A DNA stretch of 64,000 nt, from contig NZ_CP053835.1 of NCBI RefSeq assembly GCF_013201725.1, positions 682,001 through 746,000 of the forward strand. The letters run 5' to 3'. Position numbers and translations under genes: made by a program. The notes under the pieces were generated by a model. It was given only the letters and a program-made list of their open reading frames with translations. It did no database searches and was not told the DNA's origin. Positions 57,027 to 64,000 of this stretch are shown one piece after another. Source of the DNA: Arcobacter defluvii. GTDB taxonomy: Bacteria > Campylobacterota > Campylobacteria > Campylobacterales > Arcobacteraceae. How positions within the stretch are numbered: position 1 is the first letter of the stretch; each line of letters opens with the position of its first letter.

Positions 57027-59171
57027 TTAAATCTCTTTATTTGGAATAGAAAAGTAGTAACCTTGTGAGTAGCTAATACCTAAATCTTTGATAATTTTTT
57101 GTACATTTTCGTTGTGAACAAATTCTGCAATACAAGGAATGTTTACATTTTTAGTAAAAAATGTGATAGCTTTTACTATTTCAAAACTTCTTTTGTTTGT
57201 ATCAATATTTTTTATATATTTAGCATCAATTTTTATAAAATCAATATCTAAATCTAATATTCTTTCGAAATTCGAATATTCAGCTCCAAAATCATCAATA
57301 GCAATTTTAAAACCTTGATTTTTTAATGAATTAAGTTGATTAATATGATTTTTTTTACCAGTTGAACTAATGCCTTCTAAAATTTCAAGTACAATTCTAT
57401 TTGGATTTATTTTATAAAAAGCTACTTTTTCTTTTAAATAGTCATTTAAATATCCCTCAGCTAAATCATCTTCTGTTATATTTATTGAGATTTGATAATC
57501 ATTTGTTGTCATTATTTGAAGTGTTTTTTCAATCATAACTTTCGTGATTTCAGGTAATAATCCTGATAATTTAGCTGGTTCTAAAAATTCAAAAGGAGAA
57601 ATTATTCTATCTTCTAAAACAATCCTTGCAAGTGCTTCATATTTTGTAATTTGATCACTATTATTATCATAAATACCTTGGAAAAAAGGAACAAATTGAT
57701 TGTTATCTAAAGCACTTTTTATAAGATTTGTTGAATTTATAAATGATTCTCTTTTTGTATAATCTATATTATTTGTTTGCTCAAAAATTTCAAATCTATT
57801 CTTTCCATTTTCTTTTGCCTCTTTTAAAGCTGTTGCTGCTTTTCTAAGAAGCATATCTTTTCCATAAACTGCACCATAAGAGAAGGTGATGTTTAATTTA
57901 ATTTTTTTTACATTAATTAAATGTTTCATAAAATAGTTTTGAATTTCTGATATTTTATCAACTATTGATATATTTTTATTAAAGACTAATGCAAATTCAT
58001 CAGAGTTTATTCTATATGCTGAATCAATCTCAAAATGGTTTTTTAAAATTTCAGAAACACAAAGTAATATCTCATCTCCAATATCAAAACCGTAAGCAGA
58101 GTTTATATAACTAAAGTTATTTATATTTAAAAGTATCAATGTTTTATCTTCAAGACGTTTTAACTCTATTTCCAAATAACTTTTATTGTAAAGATTTGTA
58201 AGTGAATCATGATATAACATATATTCCATTTTACTTTGAGCATCTTTTAGTTGAGTTAAATCTGTAATAATTGCCATGTAATTGTGAGCTTTGTTTTCTT
58301 CATCATGTAAAGCAGTAATACTCATCCATTCATTGATTAAAGAGTTGTCTTTTCTTTTATTTATTATTTCACCACTCCATTTTGATTTACTATTTATACT
58401 TTCCCACATATTTTTATAAAAATTGTCATCATATATATTTGAAGATAAAATTTTCGGATTTTTACCTAAAAGTTCTTCTTTTGAATAACCATAAATCTTT
58501 TCAACAGCTTCATTTACTTCTATGATTTGATTTTTTTCATCAGTAATAAATATACCATCTATTGAGTTTTGCATTGCATCTGAAAAAAGTTTATTTCTTT
58601 TTTGAGTATTTTCATTTGTTAGAACAATATTTACGATTGATGCAGCTGTTTCAAGTTATTTTATATGAAAAGCGTTAGGAGATCTATGTTCAAAAGAGGA
58701 AAGTGCAAAAGAACCAATTGCTTTTTTTGCTTTATCTCTTATTGGAAAAGACCAGCAAGCCCGAATATTAAAATCAACAGCAAGTTGTCGTAAATTTTCC
58801 CATCTTTCATCTGTAAATGTATCTTGTACAAATTGAGGTTGATTTCTAAATACTGCATTTCCGCATGAACCACCTTTTGGGCCTGGTTTTAAATTTTCAA
58901 GAGCTTTGAGTCCTTCATTGGGAATTGATGGAGCTGATTTAACACTCATTAATCCTGTTTTTTTATCTTTTAACATTATTGAAGCAACAGAATTTGGAAG
59001 TAGTGATTCAGCAAGAGAACATAATTTTGAAAGAATATTTGAAGTTTTTTTATTTATAGATAACATCTCTAAAATTTGTTGTTGGATATTTAAAATTTGA
59101 TTATACTGAGCTGGTGCTAATATTATTTCATCATTTTCAGTACTAACAAGTAAACAACTTTTTTCTATCAT
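57027..59171 (-). pseudogene. GAF-PAS-GGDEF-EAL protein interrupted by an in-frame TAA
   Basis: Two frames in the same register, 59171-58656 (171 residues: leader and GAF domain) and 58574-57027 (515 residues: PAS, GGDEF, EAL), are separated by TAA at 58658-58656 and 27 further sense codons (start LETAASIVNIVLTNEN). Together they make a 714-residue signalling protein. In the GGDEF domain the motif is NSDEF, so the cyclase is inactive; the EAL domain keeps YEALARI and DDFGAEY and so looks active against cyclic-di-GMP. A CAA (Gln) to TAA change would explain the stop. The downstream fragment's ATG at 58574 has no ribosome site. Confidence 0.75.
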
Positions 59172-59246
59172 TTTTCTTTCTTTCAGGTTTTAAAACTAAA
59201 ACAATAATACTATTTAAACTATGAGAAAAAGCTAAAGAAAAAACTT

Positions 59247-59462
59247 TTAGTTGTTTTCTTTAGGCTTAGGTTGGAGGTTATTAACTCCTTTAAATGGTTC
59301 ATGCCATTGAAGTTGTGAAGGAGTTGCTTCAGTTTTTTTATTTGAAGATGTATCAAAATGAATTGCATTTACAGGAGGCTTTTTTTCAAGATATGAAAAT
59401 GCAATAGCTAAAATAATAGCACTAATAATGAGTTTGATAATTGTATATTTTAAATCTTTCAT
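59247..59462 (-). CDS. Small membrane-anchored protein of unknown function
   Basis: A 71-residue protein with one membrane helix (about 8-24, IIKLIISAIILAIAFSYL) and a proline/lysine/asparagine-rich tail. No family is recognised. It lies between accC and the GAF-EAL gene on the same strand. Confidence 0.5.
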   Translation of the reverse strand: MKDLKYTIIKLIISAIILAIAFSYLEKKPPVNAIHFDTSSNKKTEATPSQLQWHEPFKGVNNLQPKPKENN

Positions 59463-59529
59463 AAAAAGATTTTCTCATTATTTAGATTAATCTTTTCTGT
59501 ATGAAGATTAATAACCTCAAAAGAGGTTA

Positions 59530-60981
59530 TTAATGTTTAACTTTTAGATTATTTTTATTGATAGTTTCAATAAGTTTCATAATATTAGCAACTTTTTCTT
59601 CTTCTTTTTTGATATTATCTTCACTGTGTAAAGTGAAAATTTCCATTTTTTTATCAAGGTAATTTGTAGTAAATTTACCATCAATAAAATCTTGGTCTCT
59701 TACAATTTCTCTATGAAGTGGAATATTTGTTGGGAATCCTTCTATATAAAACTCATCTAAAGCTCTTTTTGCTTTTTTAACTGCACCTTTCCAGTCAAGT
59801 GCCCAAACGATTAGTTTTCCAATCATTGAGTCATAATTTGCAGGAACTTTATATCCAGTATAAATACTTGTATCAATTCTAACTCCTGGACCTCCTGGAG
59901 TTAAATATTTACTAATTGTTCCAACTGATGGCATAAAGTTTTTTTGTGGATTTTCTGCATTTATTCTAAACTCAATAGCATATCCTCTAAAATGTACATC
60001 TTCTTGTAAGAATTGAAGTTTATCACCTTCTGCTATTTCAATCATTCTTTGAATAATATCAACACCTGTGATTGTTTCAGTAACTGGATGTTCTACTTGA
60101 ACTCTTGTATTCATTTCAATAAAGAAGATATTATTGCTTTCATCAACTAAAAACTCAATTGTTCCAACACTTTCATATCCTAGTTTGAACATAGCTTTTG
60201 TTGCAATTCTATAAAGTTCTTTTCTAGTTGCTGAATCTAATCTTGGGCTTGGTGCAATTTCGATAACTTTTTGATGTCTTCTTTGAATAGAACAATCTCT
60301 CTCACCTAAGTGAAGAACGTTTCCATATTTATCTGCAATAATTTGAATTTCGATATGTCTTGGATTTTCAACATATTTTTCAATAAATGCTTCACCTCGA
60401 CCAAAATATTTTTTTGCTTCATTTGTAGCACTTTCAAACATATCTTTGAACTCTTTTTCAGCTCGAACGATTCTCATACCTCGTCCACCACCACCAAAAG
60501 CAGCTTTGATAATAATAGGGAAACCAATTTCTTTAGCTATTCTTGCACCTTCTTCTACATTTATTATTGGTTCATCTGTTCCTTCAAGAACTGGAACACC
60601 AACTTTTTTCATAGCTACTTTTGAAGCCATTTTATCTCCAAAAAGTTCTATATGCTCTGGTTTTGGACCAATAAAAATAAGTCCATTATCTTCGCAGGCT
60701 TTTGCAAAATCAGCGTTTTCACTTAAAAATCCATATCCAGGATGAATAGCATCACAATTTGCTTTTTTTGCAATAGAAATGATTTTTTCATAGTCAAGAT
60801 AAGCTTGAACTACATCTCCCATAATTGGATAACATTCATCAGCTTTTCTTACCCAAATTCCTTCTACATCAATCTCTGAAAATATAGCTACGCTACTAAT
60901 TTCTAACTCTTTACAAGCTCTAATAATTCTTAAAGCTATCTCTCCTCTATTTGCAATAAGTACTTTTGAGATTTTTTTCAT
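59530..60981 (-). CDS. accC: Biotin carboxylase subunit of acetyl-CoA carboxylase
   Basis: A 483-residue ATP-grasp enzyme that carboxylates biotin on AccB, the first step of fatty-acid synthesis. The N-terminal start ISKVLIANRGEIALRIIRAC is diagnostic; the ATP site AAFGGGGRGMRIV is at about 160-172; RDCSIQRRHQKVIEIAPSP and the EMNTRVQVEHPVTE block carry catalytic residues. It is about 35 residues longer than most AccC, at the C-terminus. accB is not adjacent. Complete. Confidence 0.95.
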   Translation of the reverse strand: MKKISKVLIANRGEIALRIIRACKELEISSVAIFSEIDVEGIWVRKADECYPIMGDVVQAYLDYEKIISIAKKANCDAIHPGYGFLSENADFAKACEDNGLIFIGPKPEHIELFGDKMASKVAMKKVGVPVLEGTDEPIINVEEGARIAKEIGFPIIIKAAFGGGGRGMRIVRAEKEFKDMFESATNEAKKYFGRGEAFIEKYVENPRHIEIQIIADKYGNVLHLGERDCSIQRRHQKVIEIAPSPRLDSATRKELYRIATKAMFKLGYESVGTIEFLVDESNNIFFIEMNTRVQVEHPVTETITGVDIIQRMIEIAEGDKLQFLQEDVHFRGYAIEFRINAENPQKNFMPSVGTISKYLTPGGPGVRIDTSIYTGYKVPANYDSMIGKLIVWALDWKGAVKKAKRALDEFYIEGFPTNIPLHREIVRDQDFIDGKFTTNYLDKKMEIFTLHSEDNIKKEEEKVANIMKLIETINKNNLKVKH

Positions 60982-61139
60982 TTTTTTGCCTTTTTTGAAT
61001 CTTTTTTAAAATATTTTAGCATTGTAGAGTTTTTTAAAAATTTATTCTTCTTAATTTATGCTGATTTAATTGTTGTATATTGCTTATTTTATTGTTTTTT
61101 ACTGTTCTTTTAATTGTTGATTTTTAAATAAGAAAATTG

Positions 61140-61169
61140 AATTACTAAGCTCTTTGAAACTTAGTAATT
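61140..61169 (-). terminator. Terminator after the lipocalin gene
   Basis: AATTACTAAG and CTTAGTAATT (61140-61149, 61160-61169) form a 10-bp stem; on the minus strand CAATTTTCTT follows. The remaining 60982-61139 is AT-rich with nothing recognised. Confidence 0.6.
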
Positions 61170-61184
61170 TTGTGTAAAACTTTT

Positions 61185-61706
61185 TTATTCCTGAATAGTC
61201 CAGATTAATTTTGAACTGTCAAATTCTAAACTTGGGAGTTTTTGTAAAATCTCATTTTTGATTTTTTCATCTAGTTTTGAATCTCTTGCTAAAATCCAAA
61301 GATACTCTCTACTTGGGGTTCCAACAACGGCATATTTGTAGTTTTCATCAAGCATTAAAACCCAATAATCTCCATAAAATGGTCTAAAAAAACTAACTTT
61401 TAATTTGCTGTTTGTTTCATCAATTGCATAAGCTCTACCAATTGCCTCTTTTTTCTCATTTGTTTGGATTTTTGTACATCTATTGATTACTTTGATTGTC
61501 TCTTCATTCATCATAGAGTAGTTTGCAGTTACATTTTTACAATTTCTTTCAAAAAAATGTTCATATCTTGCTATTTCGTACCAAGTACCTAAATACTTAT
61601 TTAGTTCTACTTTTTGTACAGTTTGTAAAGGTGGATTTTTTGAAGAACAAGCTGTGAGTAAGATTGTAAAACAAAAAAGTATTAGAAGTTTGAAAATTTT
61701 TGCCAT
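61185..61706 (-). CDS. blc: Outer-membrane lipocalin (Blc-like)
   Basis: A 173-residue lipoprotein. The lipobox is LTAC (lipidation at about Cys20), and the lipocalin signature GTWYEIARYEHFFERNC lies at about 40-56, followed by VTANYSM and GDYWVLML, ILARDSKL. Blc-type lipocalins bind fatty acids or lysophospholipids at the outer membrane. It is complete and monocistronic. Confidence 0.92.
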   Translation of the reverse strand: MAKIFKLLILFCFTILLTACSSKNPPLQTVQKVELNKYLGTWYEIARYEHFFERNCKNVTANYSMMNEETIKVINRCTKIQTNEKKEAIGRAYAIDETNSKLKVSFFRPFYGDYWVLMLDENYKYAVVGTPSREYLWILARDSKLDEKIKNEILQKLPSLEFDSSKLIWTIQE

Positions 61707-61783
61707 AAAAAAACCTTTTTATTTTAGTATATAAAAAAAGATATTTTTTTAATATGGCTTTTATGTTTTTTAATCAAAAAATT

Positions 61784-62575
61784 TTATATATAAATAAAAC
61801 CTTCAAGATATTTTACAGCTTTCCCTAAAATAACTACTTTATCATCTGATACAATACATTTTAGTAAACCACCACGCATAGATGCTTGATATGCAAGCAA
61901 TTCATTTTTATCTAATTTTTCTGCCCATAACGGAGCAAGTCCTGTATGAATTGAACCTGTTACTGGATCTTCTATTCCTCCATTTGCTGGCCAGAAATAT
62001 CGAGAAATAAAATCATAAGTTTTAGAATCTGATGTAATACTTACATCCCGTGGAGCTAATTTTTTTATCTCTTCTAAATCAACTTTTATATTTAAAACTT
62101 CATTTTCATTTTCATAAACTATAAAATATGCTTGTTGATTTATATAAACTTCTTTAGGTTTTATCGAAAGACCATTTATTAATTCAATAGGGATATTTTC
62201 TACTTTTTTAGGTTTTCTATTTGGAAAAGTCATCTCTATATAGTCATCTTCTAATTTTTTTATACAAAGATTTCCTACAGTTCTAGTTTCAAATATTATT
62301 TCATTTAGTGTTAGATTTTCTTCAAATAATACATAAGCAGTAGCAAGTGTAGCATGACCGCAAAAATCAATCTCAGTTATAGGTGAAAACCATCTTATTT
62401 CATAATTATTGTTGGCAATTTTTTTTGCAAATGCTGTTTCTGATAGATTATTTTCTGTTGCAATTGCTTGCATAAGTTTTTTATCTAACCATTCATCAAG
62501 TATTATAACAGCTGCATAATTTCCTTTGAATATTTTATCAGTAAAAGCATCTATTTGATATATTTTTAATTTCAT
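61784..62575 (-). CDS. PhzF-family isomerase-like protein
   Basis: A 263-residue protein of the PhzF/DapF-like fold. YQIDAFTDKIFKGNYAAV near the N-terminus, NNLSETAFA (catalytic glutamate) and DFCGHATLATAYVL, then GIEDPVTGSIHTGLAPLW are typical. No phenazine genes are near, and such stand-alone copies have unknown substrates. It is the last intact minus-strand gene before the decayed region. Confidence 0.85.
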   Translation of the reverse strand: MKLKIYQIDAFTDKIFKGNYAAVIILDEWLDKKLMQAIATENNLSETAFAKKIANNNYEIRWFSPITEIDFCGHATLATAYVLFEENLTLNEIIFETRTVGNLCIKKLEDDYIEMTFPNRKPKKVENIPIELINGLSIKPKEVYINQQAYFIVYENENEVLNIKVDLEEIKKLAPRDVSITSDSKTYDFISRYFWPANGGIEDPVTGSIHTGLAPLWAEKLDKNELLAYQASMRGGLLKCIVSDDKVVILGKAVKYLEGFIYI

Positions 62576-62645
62576 AATTTTTCCTAAGTTTAAAACTCTA
62601 TTGTACAGTTTTTTTAGTTATTTTAATTAATAGAAGAGTTTTTAA

Positions 62646-63053
62646 GTTTATATTTTATTAGATCCTTATGATAATAGTTTATTTTTTGAAAATGAAGAAA
62701 TAGCTAATGATTATTATATAAAATCTTGTAGTCAAGAAAAGTATTATGAAAAAGCTTTTGAAATTTCAAAAAAAGAAAATATAGAAATAATTATTGGTTT
62801 TAGTATAAGTGGAACAATCGTATGGAGATTAAGTAAAAATAGATTTAATAAATTAAAAAAAATAGTCTGTTTTTAGTCTTCTCAAATTAGGAATAATTTG
62901 AATATTGAATCAAAAATTGATACAAAGATAATTTTTGCAAAAAAAGAAGATAGTTTTGATACTCAAAAAATGAAAGAAATTCTATCAATAAAAGAAAATG
63001 TAAATATAAGAGTAGAAATTAGTGATTTTGAACATGGATTTATGAATGAATAA
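62646..63053 (+). pseudogene. Decayed alpha/beta-hydrolase-like gene
   Basis: A frame from 62646 (preceded by TAA, with no start codon or ribosome site) encodes YILLDPYDNSLFFENEE, a nucleophile-elbow-like GFSISGTIVWRL and LKKIVCF, then stops at TAG 62874-62876 and continues in the same frame SSQIRNNLNIES to a HGFMNE histidine motif and TAA at 63051-63053. The order nucleophile, acid, histidine recalls dienelactone-hydrolase-like proteins. Loss of the start and an internal stop make it a remnant. Family assignment is tentative. Confidence 0.6.
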
Positions 63054-63061
63054 GATATTTA

Positions 63062-63527
63062 TTAAACATTTGTTGAATCTCTTAGTTTATTTCTTATAAA
63101 AATAATTGAGTCAATAAGTGGTTTTTTTTCAATATTATATTTATATGATTTTTGAAGAGCTTTTTCGATACTTGTTTCAGAAAAAGGTTCTTTTGGATTA
63201 CAAACAGTTTTTATTATGTTTAAGATTTGTGCTTTTTGTTTATATTCAATAGGACAATTTTCAATGTCATCAACAAACTCAATTGTTTTTATTAAATTAC
63301 TGCTTAGTTTCCAATATTTAAATATTTTAAAAGTTATCATTTGTAATTTGATAGGGCTCTAAATCAGTTTTTAATAAATTTTGTATAGTTTCATTTATTG
63401 TTATATAAATAGTAAATTTTATTCCTAATAAGTTGATAATTTTTCTTGGAGTTTCAACCTTTGAACGAAAACCAAAAATAGAAGAATTTGATATTTTTAA
63501 TAAAGTTGAAACAGCTAAAGAGTCTTT
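63062..63527 (-). pseudogene. Decayed HDOD-domain protein with internal deletion
   Basis: Two frames on the minus strand. Frame A (63527-63327) reads KDSLAVSTLLKISNSSIFGF, then RSKVETPRKIINLLGIKFT and QNLLKTDLEPYQITNDNF, then stops; this is the first half of an HDOD domain. Frame B (63340-63062, 92 residues) reads TFKIFKYWKLSSNLIKTIEF and on to the domain end. About 70-80 central residues expected for HDOD are absent at the junction, and the frames differ by one. The 5' end also lacks a start in frame A (TAA just upstream); a separate short frame of 36 codons (63625-63515) with AAGGA exists but is in another register. Confidence 0.65.
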
Positions 63528-63643
63528 TTATAAAATTTTTGATTATTGAATTTTATTTTGTTAATTTTTTTATCATTTTTTGTTTCTATATAAAAAAATA
63601 GATAAGTATGATTTTCTTTATACATTTAATGTCCTTAGAAATA

Positions 63644-63714
63644 AAACTACTATAGTAGTTTGTTATGAAACTATATTACAACTAAACTTAACATAAAATA
63701 AATTACTATAGTAG
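63644..63714. promoter_or_regulatory. Two palindromic operators upstream of the XRE gene
   Basis: AAACTACTATAGTAGTTT (63644-63661) is a perfect 18-bp palindrome. TTACTATAGTAG (63703-63714) repeats its core 56 bases on, eight bases before the gene start at 63723. Two related sites suggest self-repression by the regulator. Confidence 0.65.
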
Positions 63715-63722
63715 GTTTTGAA

Positions 63723-63986
63723 GTGGCAAAATTTGATTTTACAAATAAAGAAATAGAAGAAATACATAAAATTGTAGGAAAAAATGTAAAAAAATATAGA
63801 GTTTTAAGAGGTTTGACTCAATTAGATTTATCTTATGAAATGGGTAATAAATCAGTAAGTTTAGTTTCTGCTTGTGAACCTTGTAGTAATGGAAAGCATT
63901 TTAATATAGAGCATTTATATAAAATTAGTAAAATTTTAGATGTTCCAATAGGCAATTTTTTTGAAATTGAAGAAGAAATAGTTTAG
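63723..63986 (+). CDS. XRE-family transcriptional regulator
   Basis: An 87-residue helix-turn-helix protein starting at GTG. The XRE fold covers about residues 18-75 (NVKKYRVLRGLTQLDLSYEM, then HLYKISKILDVPIGNFFE). It has no effector domain, so it resembles a small repressor or an antitoxin. It lies behind two palindromic operators. What follows is outside the window. Confidence 0.85.
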   Translation: MAKFDFTNKEIEEIHKIVGKNVKKYRVLRGLTQLDLSYEMGNKSVSLVSACEPCSNGKHFNIEHLYKISKILDVPIGNFFEIEEEIV

Positions 63987-64000
63987 TTAATATAGCTATG

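Overview
The window is AT-rich chromosomal DNA that looks like a member of the Campylobacterota, most likely the Arcobacteraceae (Arcobacter/Aliarcobacter group). The reasons are codon use, frequent TTG and GTG starts, TATAAT-type -10 boxes, and the gene set: a contiguous sox cluster, a LapD/LapG pair, many chemotaxis and GGDEF/EAL proteins, YwbE, SelO, Lon and rhomboid. No rRNA, tRNA, CRISPR array, insertion sequence or prophage was seen.

Layout. 1-691: end of msrP and all of msrQ (periplasmic methionine sulfoxide repair). 692-956: a probable small RNA with its own promoter and terminator. 957-4219: a UvrD/Rep-type helicase and a CPA2 cation/proton antiporter. 4462-11478: the thiosulfate-oxidising Sox system, soxC-soxD-soxX-soxY-soxZ-soxA-unknown and then soxB behind its own terminator. 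11573-18257: genes that look sulfur- or redox-linked (a cytochrome c/thioredoxin fusion, MOSC, periplasmic DsrE-like protein, alpha/beta hydrolase, IclR regulator with DJ-1 protein, SoxH-like metallo-hydrolase, a degenerate HD-GYP protein, periplasmic rhodanese). 18414-27649: valS, ywbE, an FKBP, a lipoprotein, the LapD/LapG surface-retention switch, an MFS transporter and rdgB. 27682-37662: a 7TM histidine kinase, a divergent OmpR-type regulator and a two-partner secretion system whose 1875-residue exoprotein carries GLUG and MBG repeats. The tpsA promoter has regularly spaced direct repeats suitable for the regulator. 37667-44559: three prepilin-like genes, proC, bamD, lon, an unknown membrane protein, a rhomboid protease, two small zinc-ribbon proteins and a low-molecular-weight phosphatase. 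44556-59462: chemotaxis receptors, selO, a TetR-controlled RND efflux operon, a DMT exporter and a GAF-PAS-GGDEF-EAL protein. 59530-62575: accC, a lipocalin and a PhzF protein. 62640-64000: two decayed genes and an XRE regulator with palindromic operators.

The second half carries an unusual number of start and stop lesions. The RND permease is cut by an in-frame TGA and the GAF/EAL protein by an in-frame TAA. The tetR gene and a small zinc-ribbon gene have well-placed ribosome binding sites in front of ATA instead of ATG. All four are explained by single C:G to T:A changes (inferred, no homologue could be aligned here). They may be real decay, rare start codons, or consensus errors.

The most interesting systems are the Sox neighbourhood with its cytochrome/thioredoxin fusion, the two-component/two-partner adhesin locus next to LapD/LapG, and the small RNA candidate. 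Functional calls rest on motif recognition only; no database search was run.
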